From: Galeruca laticollis
Taxonomy: Eukaryota; Arthropoda; Insecta; Coleoptera; Chrysomelidae
Assembly: GCA_963921935.1 (NCBI GenBank)
Contig: OY998176.1
Coordinates: forward strand, 51,175,813 to 51,239,812
Length of the DNA: 64,000 nt
Direction of reading: 5' to 3'
A model generated the notes under the pieces. That model saw only the letters and a program-made list of their open reading frames with translations, ran no database searches and was not told where the DNA came from. Shown here in pieces: positions 8,940 to 18,829 of this stretch. Every line of letters begins with the position of its first letter. The first letter of the stretch is position 1. A program made the translations under genes and the position numbers.

Positions 8940-9392
8940 AAAAAAATTCAATCAGTAAAATCACCATCTCTTTCACCACTTTCTGTACATATAAATCTGG
9001 TAGATTGTGTAAGTTCTTTACGATAACGATGCGTGAAACGGTTCTTCCTTACTGGACAATGTGCTCACCTTGGTCAGAGATCGTCTGCTACTGGTGCTGC
9101 TGGCAGTAAAGTTTTGTATTTTTTGTCGAAGAAGCAGAGATATTGTAGGTATAGGTAAAAGGCGGATCAAATGGGGGTATGCAAGCTGTTTTGTAAGATC
9201 TCTAATACAATTTCCTTGTTTTAAAATGTGTTCAATATTGCTTTTGAGACTGATTTGACTATTTATAGTTGCTATATTGAGAAGTGTACAAAACTTTGTT
9301 AACGGCTAACGATTACTTATTCTACTAACCGAATATTCGGATTTAAAACAATCAACGACATCTACGCCTCCCTTTGTGAGATTGTAGATAGT
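8940..9392 (-). pseudogene. PiggyBac-like transposase, C-terminal half (downstream of RTE insertion)
   Basis: In minus orientation the sequence continues from the insertion site into YNLTKGGVDVVDCFKSEYSV, the conserved C-terminal catalytic block of PiggyBac (DDE_Tnp_1_7), then CIRDLTKQLAYPHLIR. Near 8945-9060 it shows a cysteine/histidine-rich tail reading AHCPVRKNRFTHRY...RFICTE, like the PiggyBac C-terminal RING-type zinc domain. The codon before AHC is TGA where a cysteine would be expected. Multiple frameshifts; inactive. Confidence 0.75.
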
Positions 9393-9404
9393 AATCACTT
9401 CGGG
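9393..9404. repeat. RTE target site duplication, left copy
   Basis: AATCACTTCGGG, identical to 11087-11098. Confidence 0.9.
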
Positions 9405-11086
9405 CAACACTAAACACAGAACACCCTGCGTCACTAGGAATAACCAGGGTCAATTAGAAACGGAGGATGGACAGATAAAGAATGTATGAGAACAATACAT
9501 TCAAGCTCTTTTCAGCGATACAAGGGAATATGGACAAGAGACGCTAGACGAGGACCAGTACCTTGAAATTTTGGAGTCAGAGGTCGAGCAGGCCATACAA
9601 ACGGCTAAGAGTAAGAAAACTCCTGGTCCAGACGAAATCCCTACAGAACTACTAAAAGCATTAGATACCGATATAGTGAAAAAGTTTACAGTTATTCTAA
9701 ATCAGATATACAGGCAAAGTAAAATACCTACGGAATGGCTCAAGTCCACGTTTATTCCCCTGCCAAAGAAGAACAACCCCAAATCATGAGATGACTATCG
9801 GTTAATAAGCCTTATGAGCCACTCACTAAAAATACTTTTAAAAATTATACAAAACAGAATACATAAGAAATGTGAAGAAAAATGAGATGAAACTCAGTTT
9901 GGATTTCGTAGGGGCATGGGAACAAGAGAGGCATTGTTTGCCTTAACAGTCCTTTTACAGAAGTGCAGAGAATACAACAAAACCGTATACGCATGCTTTA
10001 TAGATTTCCAATAGGCCTTTGACCGAGTACAACACACAAAACTAATAGAAGAACTTAAAAACATCAATTTAGACAAAAAAGACATCGAAATAATAAAGAG
10101 CCTGTACTGGAATCAGTCAGCTACAGTGAGAATCAATAATACAGAAACTAATGATATTTCGATTGCACGAGGTGTTAGACAGGGATGTATTCTCTCACCA
10201 ACATTGTTTACCGTGTACTCTCAGGTTATCTTTGAGAAAGCCTTATGGGAAATAAGCGAAGGGGTTAAAATCGGCGGCGAAGTAATAAGCACGATAAGAT
10301 ACGCTGACGACACGGTGATCTTGGCAGAGAGTCTGGAGGACCTGCAGATACTTGTAAATGCTGTTAATATGGAATGTCAGCAAATGGGAATAGATATTAA
10401 CACAAAAAAAACAAAGCTCATGATAATCTCTAAAACACCCGCACATAATGATCAATTAATAATAAACGATCAAGCAATAGAAAGGGTAGAAAAGTTTAAA
10501 TACTTGGGTGCTTTCATTAACTCAGACCTAAATCAGGACCAGGAAATCCGTGTAAGGATTGAAATGGCAAGATCGGCATTTCTAAAATTTAAATCCATTT
10601 TTTGCAATAAAAATTTGAATTTAATACTCCGGTTGAGATTTATGGAGTGCTATGTTTGGTCCCAGCTATTATATGGTGTAGAAACATGGACGTTAAAGGC
10701 ACAAATAACTAAAAGAATCGAAGCCTTCGAAATGTGGATTTACAGACGTATGCTGAAAGTACCATGGACAGCCCGAATTACTAACGAGGAAAGACTACAT
10801 AGAATTGGTCGTGAACGAAAACTACTAAAAATAATGAAAATACGTAAGACAGCATATCTCGGTCACGTATTACGACATGATAAATACTCTCTGTTACAAG
10901 TGATTATGCAGGGCAGAGTTGAAGGAAAGAAGGGAATTGGGAGAAAGAAGAAATCATGGCTGAGGAATATCCGAGAATGGACAGACATGGGCGTTGAGGA
11001 TCTTTTTCATATTGCTACGGACAGAGATGCTTTTAAGAGAGTGGTCGCCAACCTCCGTTAAATGGGGACGGCATTCGAAGAAGAAG
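9405..11086 (+). mobile_element. RTE-type non-LTR retrotransposon A, 5' truncated
   Basis: Bounded exactly by 12-bp direct repeats. It starts inside the coding region just N-terminal to the RT domain (no endonuclease present) and ends after the stop with a short tail ATTCGAAGAAGAA, an RTE-like (GAA)n trinucleotide tail. Insertion was into the PiggyBac transposase gene on the opposite strand. 5' truncation plus target duplication is the normal product of target-primed reverse transcription. Confidence 0.9.
9571..11061 (+). pseudogene. RTE-A reverse transcriptase
   Basis: One continuous frame. RT entry AIQTAKSKKTPGPDEIPTEL, palm A region FIDFQ*AFDRVQHTKL, motif B GVRQGCILSPTLF, catalytic YADD in IRYADDTVILAES, thumb and C-terminal region with LLYGVETWTLKA and GHVLRHDKY. 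Stops break the frame at 9787, ~9881 and ~10013, and another lies before 9571; no frameshift was noticed. The C-terminal block from 10126 onward is fully open (311 codons). Polymerase is presumed inactive because three stops fall within the fingers/palm. Confidence 0.9.
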
Positions 11087-11098
11087 AATCACTTCGGG
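11087..11098. repeat. RTE target site duplication, right copy
   Basis: AATCACTTCGGG, identical to 9393-9404. Confidence 0.9.
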
Positions 11099-12230
11099 TT
11101 TACCTACTTCACCAGTAGAACCATCCATAACATCATCGTTATGTAGCGTCGATAACATCAAAACGTGTTTATTTCTTTGTGACATACAGAAAACTAATAG
11201 ACAAATATTATTCTATTTTTATCTGCATATAGAAACATGGAACTTTTCTTAGGTCGACATTTTTCGTCAAACACATGGAGTGGAATTTGTGGTTTGTTTT
11301 TGCGTAAGGTTCCTACTAACGGCAGCTTGTGGTTAAAAAATAAATCATTGGCAAGAGGAACAGATGTAAAGTAATTGCCCATGGTTATATATGCGTTGCA
11401 TTAGACATTTCACAACGTTAATTGCATCATTTGGGAGTTGGAACGGTCCTACAGGTTGTTTGTAGGCATACATTTCCATATTACTGGTATAGAATCAACA
11501 AGGATGCATATTTTGATTCGATATTTCGCTGGTTTATTCGCATCTACCTCTAAATCCCTCCAACATTTCATCAACATTTGCGAATTCGCCTATTGTATAA
11601 TAGTCTTTGCATCTTTGAACATAGTTATCAAATATATGTCGTATCGGTGCATGGTTATCTTATTGTGTTCTTTCATCTCCTGTATCACTGTCGTCCAATT
11701 ATATAGCTTTAATAAGGATAGGAGACATTCTCTTAGACATAGTGGAAGGAAAAAATTCCATTGCCCTTCCATCAGTATTTCTTAATTCAGCTGTATCCAG
11801 ATGCTGCGTCTTTTTTTGCAGCAGCTAAATAGAGTGACCCTATAAAAGCAGTCATTTCCATAAAGTATGTAGGTGGGCAGTGGGTTGGATGCTGATAAAA
11901 AAGCCTTATTGCGTTCAATTTTTGATTTGTATAATTAACAATATCGGAAATCTTCATATCGAGAAGAAATTTTCCAACAGCATAAGACGGTTATACAGTT
12001 AGTTTCTTGCTACATTTTTCATTTCAGGTAATTTCGTAATTATGTTTTGACGACGAGTCTTAGCTTTATATTGAGCATCATTATGACGCAACCACGTCAT
12101 CACATTATCTTTTCCCGTGTAAACTGGCACACAATCTATTGGGACCTTTTTGGATAACCTTGAATTCGATAGATCCACAAGACCATCGTCCTCATTTCGC
12201 TAAGCGCAGATTGCTACGTATCCGTGTTAT
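11099..12230 (-). pseudogene. PiggyBac-like transposase, N-terminal part
   Basis: Minus strand, right to left: VPIDCVPVYTGKDNVMTWLR (~12080-12150), FLLDMKISDIVNYTNQKLNA (~11935-11990), FMEMTAFIGSLYLAAAKKD (~11810-11870), and the catalytic-domain block NYFTSVPLANDLFFNHKLPL followed by VGTLRKNKPQIP (11290-11385), all hallmark PiggyBac sequence. Several frameshifts and stops. The gene then runs into the RTE insertion. The DUF4817 transposon begins within ~35 nt upstream of its recognisable N-terminus. PiggyBac cuts and pastes at TTAA; no terminal repeats were identified. Confidence 0.85.
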
Positions 12231-12261
12231 GTTCACAGTGTTTACTACTGAAGCGCTAATA

Positions 12262-12896
12262 CAGGGTGTTTCATAGTTAGACCACCATAGGTTAACTGCA
12301 AGTAGAGGTTACTTTGGTGGTTCCAAATAGACTTGGTTAATTGGTCTAACATAGTTATTAACAGAGATAGAGGGTGTTTTATTCAATTAGTCCAATGCTT
12401 TTGAAGGCCATAACTTTAGAACCACCCTATATAGTTCTTTCATTTTTGGTAAGGATAATATTGCGTTGATAACACAATAATATAGTGCAATAAAAATAAT
12501 TATAATCCAGGGCTGGTTTAAGGAAAATTTGCAAAATTCGATAATCTCCAAAACAACACCCTGTATATCAGAATTTTCAAAATCCAATAGATTATTCGAA
12601 GGGAACAGAAAAATAGAGCGGCACCAAAATATTTTTTAGGTGCACATCCCGTTTTACTGCTTAACTTTTAATGTCAAAGTTATTTAAATGTGTCATTGAT
12701 ATTTTCGTACGTAATAACTTTAGAATCACCCTATAGATTTCTTTCATTTTCAGTAGGTGTAAGTTACATAATTATAAAAATCTTATCATGTAACAAAATC
12801 AGTTATGATCGAGGTTCGGGTTAAGAAAAAAAATATTTTATCAAGATTTTCATAAATCAATAGTTTATTCCAAAAGAACAGAAAAAATTGAATTAC
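12262..12896. repeat. Left terminal inverted repeat of the TA-flanked transposon
   Basis: Matches the reverse complement of ~14318-14877 over nearly the whole length; the right copy lacks a ~90-nt segment corresponding to ~12775-12865. It contains internal repeated modules of the type TAACTTTAGAACCACCCTAT (at ~12410 and ~12715). Confidence 0.85.
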
Positions 12897-12913
12897 ACGG
12901 AATGCCAAATTAT

Positions 12914-13493
12914 TTATAATAATGGTTTAAAATGTCCACCATTTTGTTCTATGCATTTACGAGCTCTTTTTAAAATGTTTTGTGTTGCTCGTCTTATCAA
13001 TAATGGATTTGCCCTGATTTCCTCGCAAGCATCTTCAATTCTTTGAATAAGATCTTCTAAGCTGTTTACCTCGGTAAAGTATACTTTGGCTTTCAGATAT
13101 CCCCAAATATGATAGTCCACTGGGTTAAAATTCGGCGACCGGCAATGCCAATTATTGGGCCCACCCCTCCATATCCACATGTTTCTAAAATTCTCGTCTA
13201 GAAAATTTCGCACAATTACCCTAAAGTGAGGCGCTGGAAATACATTCCTCCAATTTTCTCATTTTCTGATAGCACTGGTAACATATTTTGCAAAAAAGCG
13301 AAATAGTCGTCCCCTGTTTATGTACGGGGTAGAATATATGGTCCAATAAGGTAATTATCTTAAATTCCACACCAAACGTTAACCGAAAACCTATACTGCG
13401 AATGTGTTTGTCTTGTAGCAAAAGGATTTTAATAATCCCAAACATGAGAATTTCGTAAATTGTAAACCCCATCCCTTGTAAATGTGGCCTCAT
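12914..13493 (-). pseudogene. Transposase C-terminal DDE part (DUF4817 transposon)
   Basis: The block 12914-13213 reads MRNFLDENFRNMWIWRGG then HCRSPNFNPVDYHIWGYLKA. The aspartate in NPVD, followed by W-G-Y-L-K, is the last catalytic acidic residue of this Tc1/mariner-like family, and the helical tail ends before 12914. The 13221-13493 block in another frame lies between the catalytic aspartates. One or two frameshifts break the gene. Confidence 0.8.
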
Positions 13494-13710
13494 CAGTGAA
13501 TAGGCACCTGCTAACTATTCTTCTCCTTCTAAGTATCCACCGACTAAAGTCTAATCGCGGTTCCAAATCACGTGGTTCTAGTCTTTTAACCTGTTGAACA
13601 TGATAAGGGTAGAAGCTAAATTTTTTTAATCTCCTCCAAGCGGTAGTATGGGGTACATTTAATGCGTGGCCAATCCTTCTTGTACTGATTGTTGGGTTGT
13701 TGTCAACCAT
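13429..13710 (-). pseudogene. Transposase middle: HTH and first catalytic aspartate
   Basis: Reads NPTISTRRIGHALNVPHTTA WRRLKKF (helix-turn-helix, ~residues 4-30), then RWILRRRRIVSRCLFTDEAT, where FTDEA carries the first catalytic Asp, and LRNSHVWDY. It overlaps the next block in a different frame near 13429-13493, marking a frameshift just after the first Asp. Confidence 0.8.
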
Positions 13711-13826
13711 ATCTGAAACAAAATGTAATTATGGCACTGGAGGAGACTAATTTAGTATCACATATTAATGTATTAATGTAATGAATAAAAGGGACATTTC
13801 TAATCGACTCTCAGTCTTAATATCTA

Positions 13827-14096
13827 TTAAATAAAATTTATTATCTTTACTTTACTTAGTATATCATCGTCAACATTCAAGTGTTGTCTTTCACAATAAT
13901 TATTGGTTGTCGCTGTAGGAAATCTACCATGTTGCTGACTGTAATCAAATATTGTCGCAAATGTATGGTAATGAGGAGTGCGCCGATTAGGAAAGCGTCT
14001 TTCATATTCCCTTACTGCTTCTCTACCATTTCCGTTACAAAAGCCATACACAAATAGTATGTCTGCATATTCTACATTTGTAAATTTATGAAGCAT
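13827..14096 (-). pseudogene. Transposase N-terminus, DUF4817-like HTH
   Basis: MLHKFTNVEYADILFVYGFC NGNGREAVREYERRFPNRRT resembles the DUF4817 domain found at the N-terminus of many insect transposases (helix containing FVYG, then REYERRFPNRR). The methionine at 14096 is a plausible true start. The block loses its frame near 13827, ~120 nt before the next block. Confidence 0.8.
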
Positions 14097-14317
14097 AAAA
14101 AATTATTATTCAAAATGTTCTAAATTATTTCGTGCGAAATTTACTAACAACAAACGATTAACTACCAATAACAAAACGAACTGTCAAAGTTTTCCGTACT
14201 TCAACAGTCTACGCCTATTTGATAATTTTTCTGTTCCTTCAGAATATTAGACCTACTTGATAATTGTTAATGATTTTGACTTGAATATTTTAGTAAGTGT
14301 GCTCTTCGAGAAACATT

Positions 14318-14877
14318 TTAGATTAATTCAATTTTTTCTGTTCTTTTGGAATAAACTATTGATGCTTATGTAACTTACACCTACCAAAAATGAAAGAAAT
14401 CTATAGGGTGGTTCTAAAGTTATTACGTACGAAAATGTCAATGATACATTTAAATAACTTTGACATTAAAAGTTAAGCAGTAAAACGGGATGTGCTCTTC
14501 GAAAGATATTTTGGTGCCGCTCTATTTTTTCTGCTCTCTTCGAATAATCTATTGGATTTTCAAAATTCTGATATACAGGGTGTTGTTTCGGAGATTATCG
14601 AAATTTGCAAATTTTCCTTAAACCAGACCTGGATTATAATTATTTTTATTACACTATCTTATTGTGTTATCAATGCAATATTATCCTTCCCAAAAATGGA
14701 AGAAATATATGGGGTAGTTCTAAAGTTATGGCCTTCAAAAGCATTGGACTAAATGAATAAAACACACTGTATTTCCGTTAATAATTATGTTAGACCAATT
14801 AACCAAGTCTATTTGGAACCATCAATGTGTCCACTACTTGCAGTTAACCTGTGGTGGTTTAACTATGAAACACCCTG
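14318..14877. repeat. Right terminal inverted repeat of the TA-flanked transposon
   Basis: Inverted partner of 12262-12896 with a ~90-nt internal deletion; ends in CACCCTG next to TA. Confidence 0.85.
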
Positions 14878-14879
14878 TA

Positions 14880-15957
14880 TATAACTAATTTACGTTAGGC
14901 AAAATTAAATTAAGGAAACCAAATGTCAGACGTGGCAGACGTATTTTTGTCGAATATAGAAAACAGGCTTTATCAAGACTACAGTATTCTGTTTGATCTT
15001 ATAAAGATGTGCAGGCGGTGGCTCGTCACTAGCTTTTAGACAGTGGAGATGGGTCGGGTACACAAATACCTAACTCAAAGAAATCGCGTCACAAGATTCT
15101 CGCCGCTAGGCGTGTTTGACTAGAATCTTGAAGAGTGTCACAATCCTAAGTTACCCCGGCCTTGGAACTCTCCTCAGGTGGTGGACTTGGCATTATTTAC
15201 ACTATTTTTTATCACCTCAATTGGGATAAGGTGAATCAACAAACAAAATTCCGGGACAAATGGGTTTATATGACACAAAAATAAATTTACATAAACCGTT
15301 TATTCTCAATACAATACGAATAAAGATCAGTTATTACAATAAAAATTTCCAACTCAATATTTTATATCTACCAAAAATAAGTTAGGGACTTATCTTGGGA
15401 AGACTCGGGACGTACAGCTCGCAGCAGTATTCACGGTTCTTGAGCCGTCGGGATCTGGATTCGGAAGCCGTATGGTCCGGTAGAGTGGATGGTGTGAAGT
15501 CTGGAAGGTACGTAGAGGTCCGTGGAGGTCCGTAGAGGTCCGTACAGGCTGCAGAGCAGCGAAGAAAATTAAAAATCACACACAATTACTTAGAAACTGA
15601 ATTTGATTATCATCGAAGAATGAACAAGCGACGATTCCTTGAATCGTAGTTTTAGATAGCAATTTAACGATGGTAAAAACTATCACCGATACGTTCCTAA
15701 TATTTGAAATAAAATGATTTGGAATTAGAGGTAGGAGTAGCCGACGAATAAGTAACGCTCCAAAATAGTTGATGAAAATAGGAACAGCGAAATGTTACAA
15801 GAGCTAACTAAATTGGTTTTGATCGACGGAATAATAAATCGATACTACACCTGATTATCTGGTATCTATTTACCATAACCAAACCACGGGCGGGTAACTA
15901 AATAAAATATCAAAATAAGTTATAACGAGAAAACGCTACTAACCCTCTCAGTGCTCG
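14880..15957. other. Unrecognised stretch with small repeats
   Basis: No coding sequence was supported. A 9-nt inverted repeat CAAGATTCT/AGAATCTTG spans 15092-15130. Three short copies of GTAGAGGTCC-like decamers lie at ~15510-15545. Moderate GC at 15000-15200 suggests an element fragment I do not recognise. Confidence 0.4.

Positions 15958-15958
<1 letters not shown>

Positions 15959-16017
<59 letters not shown>
15959..16017. repeat. (TA)n microsatellite
   Basis: About 29 TA units. Confidence 0.95.
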
Positions 16018-16022
<5 letters not shown>

Positions 16023-16159
16023 TTGTCTCACGTGGTACAACCCGTGCTCGCCAGTCGACTAGCTTCGAGTCGAAGAAGGGGTGCATTCTTCAAACAAAAT
16101 TATTAAGTTTTCAAAAAGGACGCCAGAGAAGTTTTGGCAAGCACCCAAGACTTCTTAAG

Positions 16160-16665
16160 TTCTTATGCAATCCCCAGATTTACTATAAAAACCCTATTAA
16201 ATCCGGTGCAATAAATTACAAATGACACAATAACTGTAGTTAAATCTACAATGACTGTAAGTTTCTAAGAAAAAGTTGAAAATTTATCAAGGTTTAAAAA
16301 AGATCAAATTTACAATATTGAATTTTTCAAAATTTCAATCATCAATCAGTATGAAAAGAAAATGACGGTTGCCCAAGAACCAATGAACTCTTGTCCGATT
16401 TCTACCCTAAAATTTTCAGTTTGATATCTAATATAATCTCAAAGATTAAGGTAAATTGTTTACAAATTACGTCCGATAAAACAATTCCCTTCGAATTGAA
16501 CTCATCCCCAGATTTACTAAAAAACACTTAAATCTGGCACAATCAAAACATAATAATGGAAATTATTCCCATGTACGCCCCAATAAAAACAATTACCCTC
16601 AAAATTGAAGCAAGCTTCAGATTTCCTACAAAAACCCACTTAAATCTGGTGCAGCCAATAGCTAA
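16160..16665. repeat. Three diverged copies of a small hairpin motif
   Basis: Copies near 16168-16212, 16508-16548 and 16617-16660 share CAGATTT-ACTA-AAAA-CAC-TTAAATCTGG-GCA. In each, AGATTT pairs with AAATCT across a ~15-20 nt A-rich loop (weakest in copy 1, AAATCC). Spacing is irregular. They lie between a TA array and a Penelope fragment; function unknown. Confidence 0.5.
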
Positions 16666-16948
16666 AAAAAGCAAAGATAAACTGAAAATATATCTCCAAA
16701 TCTAACTTATCAAAAGTTCAAGTTTAATCAAGTTAGTGCTTTGAATGAAACTCACGGTTTCTAGTTAATACCACAATATAATAAAAATTGTAGAAAATTC
16801 TAAAAAATTGACAATTGTTTTGATAAATCAATATCATCGTCAGAATGACAGAAGTTACATTTTATTTTATACCTACCTGATGTTTAGTAGTTATTTTTGG
16901 TAGGACCAAGAAGTGACCTAACTTGTGATTGACTTAATATATGGTTAT

Positions 16949-17262
16949 AGAAAAAAGAAGAATATGTGATATTACAAATATTGAAGCTTAGATATTATTA
17001 GCCCTATGGTGATATCCTGGATATAATTTTTGCAATTAAGATCTGTATAACTGTGCATTGATATAAAAAACCAGGAAAACTATATCTGCTGATCTTTACA
17101 GTTATCACTTAAGAAGACAGTTTATTAGTGGAGAACTCCCTAGATTTAACTGTTCATTGACAACTTCATATTGTGGGTTTCTTAAATGTCTTCTTATTTC
17201 CAATGCTTCAAGGAAATCCAGTTCTTGTTTCTTTTCACAAATATGTAGCACTTCTAGTTTTG
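16949..17262 (-). mobile_element. Penelope-like element 3' part, copy 2, with intact coding tail
   Basis: Minus-strand reading of 17110-17250 gives LHICEKKQELDFLEALEIRR then HLRNPQYEVVNEQLNLGS and a stop. It is the same C-terminal tail that follows the GIY-YIG domain in the 36.7-kb Penelope copy, where a stop precedes it. Non-coding 3' sequence extends to ~16949 and matches 5252-5405. The element is cut off at 17262, where tandem repeats begin. Confidence 0.75.
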
Positions 17263-17640
17263 ACCAATTTTATGATTGAATATGGTTCGGGGCGTCTTAT
17301 AGATGAACCTTATTGATTTTTAGCTCACCAAAGCTATGCTATGGTACCTGCCACATTTTTGGAGAAATTTCGGGTTGTTAGCACGATACAGCCTCCGGGG
17401 TGTATACAGGTGACCAATTTTATATGTGGATATTTTTGATGGTATCTCACAGATGTATCCTATTGATTTTCTGCTGACTAGAGCGAGTACAGCGGATCCT
17501 ATAAATCCAGATATACTACATTTTTGGTTATTTTGAAAGACATTTCGGTTTGTTGGCACGATACATTCCCCGAAGTGTGTACAAGTAACAATTTTATGAT
17601 AGAATATTGGCAGGGCATCTCACAAATGCGGAAAGTTAGT
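17262..17640. repeat. Tandem repeat, ~150-175-nt period, 2-3 units
   Basis: Units begin with (G)ACCAATTTTAT at ~17262, ~17412 and ~17585. They share CTTATTGATTTT, CTGACTAGAGCGAG or TCACCAAAGCTATG, and CGATACA-CC-CGGGGTGTATACA. Divergence between units is appreciable. No coding. Confidence 0.65.
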
Positions 17641-17835
17641 TTCAATCATTAAAACCGTTTATTTTTCAATATATTGGGGAATTATCTAGAAAGAGTAAGT
17701 TTCATTTAATATTATATAAACTTGATTTGTACTATTTCTAATTTTGAAATATAGGCCGAGTAACGCGGGTTCCATATATTAGAACTAAACGTTAATATAC
17801 TGTTAATGTATGCTATATATTCTTCTGCTTCTTCT

Positions 17836-18590
17836 TCTACTTCTTGGAGATCTGCCGATCTGTTACTTCTGAAGCTGCCTCTGCATCTTTTCCTGGGAGG
17901 TGGATTGCCAGCTATCTTTCCACCCTTTAGGGGGTCTCCCGGAAGGTCTTAAGCCGGGCGGGTTGTTTTCTAGGACTATTCTCGGAAGTCTGTTCTCGTC
18001 CATCCTTCTTACATGGTTGTACCACAGCCTCTTACGTTGTCTTCCTCATATCACAATATCCTGTATCACGCACTGCTCTCTGTGTTGCTTACTCTGTCTC
18101 TTCTTGTTTTCCCCACTATTGTTCTCAGTGTTTTCATCTCGGCCACCCTTAGCATTTGTTTCGTCTTGTTGGTGTCCTCGCGGACTTCCGTGCTGTACGT
18201 CATGATGGGTCTGATACAAGTCTAGTAGATTCTAATTTTGCTATCCTTGCGCATGTACGAGTTGGACCAGACTATATCTCGTAGGCATCCTGATAGTGCG
18301 GATGCTTTGTTAATCTGGCTTCTTAGGTCTTCAACTGGGTCGTGGGTACTTGATATATCTATGCCCAGATATCTGAATTGCATCACCTGTTCTATGGGAT
18401 TGTCCTCCACCACCAGCTTACATCTGAGCGGATCCTTCGCGATTGTCATACACTTGGTTTCACTGATACAAATGTTTATATTGAGTTAGCCGCTTACCAG
18501 AAAAAACTGGAAGAGTTGTATCTGTAGGTCGTTTTCTGATTCAGCGATGATTGCTGCATCATCAGCATATATATTACAATGATTCAATGG
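17836..18590 (-). pseudogene. Non-LTR retrotransposon RT C-terminal part (RTE-like)
   Basis: Minus-strand reading: NIYADDAAIIAESENDLQIQ (catalytic YADD, ~18515-18575), then KCMTIAKDPLRCKLVVEDNP, QFRYLGIDISSTHDPVEDLR, SKIRIY*TCIRPIMTY and the tail GRPPKGWKDSW (~17905-17935). This is the palm end, thumb and C-terminal region of an RTE-like or related endonuclease-RT protein. The N-terminal half is missing, and stops and a frameshift are present. It abuts a Jockey-like piece at ~18590-18600. Confidence 0.75.
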
Positions 18591-18599
18591 TAAGAGGAT

Positions 18600-18790
18600 T
18601 CTGGAGTTCGAAACAAGTTCTGTATATGAAGCCCAAATTTTGTCTTTTCTAGTTATTTCACAAATATGCTGATCGAATAGTAATTTAGAGTCTAAATTGA
18701 TACCAAGATCTTCAACGGTGTCCACCGCGGGTTATACGCTATTAGAAATTTCATATGTATTGTTATTATAATTAATACGGGAAAACTGTA
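18600..18790 (-). pseudogene. Jockey/CR1-like RT thumb fragment
   Basis: Reads NTYEISNSV*PAVDTVEDLG followed by INLDSKLLFDQHICEIT, matching the region after the RT palm of Jockey-superfamily elements (the pattern V-K-D-L-G-V-x-L-D-S-K-L). A stop precedes the block. It is fused by recombination or insertion to the YADD block on its left, giving one chimeric frame. Confidence 0.65.
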
Positions 18791-18829
18791 TATAATTGCG
18801 GTTTCTGAATAATTCCACAGTATAAAGAA

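Larger units (their letters stand above)
12262..14877 (-). mobile_element. Tc1/mariner-type transposon with long inverted repeats, TA-flanked
   Basis: Ends CAGGGTGTTTCATAGTTA...(inverted) with TA at 12260-12261 and 14878-14879, the TA duplication of the Tc1/mariner superfamily. The inverted repeats are ~560-635 nt each. Between them a minus-strand transposase with DUF4817-like HTH and DDE blocks is readable. Structure is complete; the transposase is frameshifted, so the copy is non-autonomous now. Confidence 0.9.

Noticed and set aside
12387..12587. Protein from the open frames 12387-12587 and 14492-14752, which look alike
   Set aside because: They are the two inverted repeat arms of the transposon translated; the similarity comes from the repeat, not from coding.
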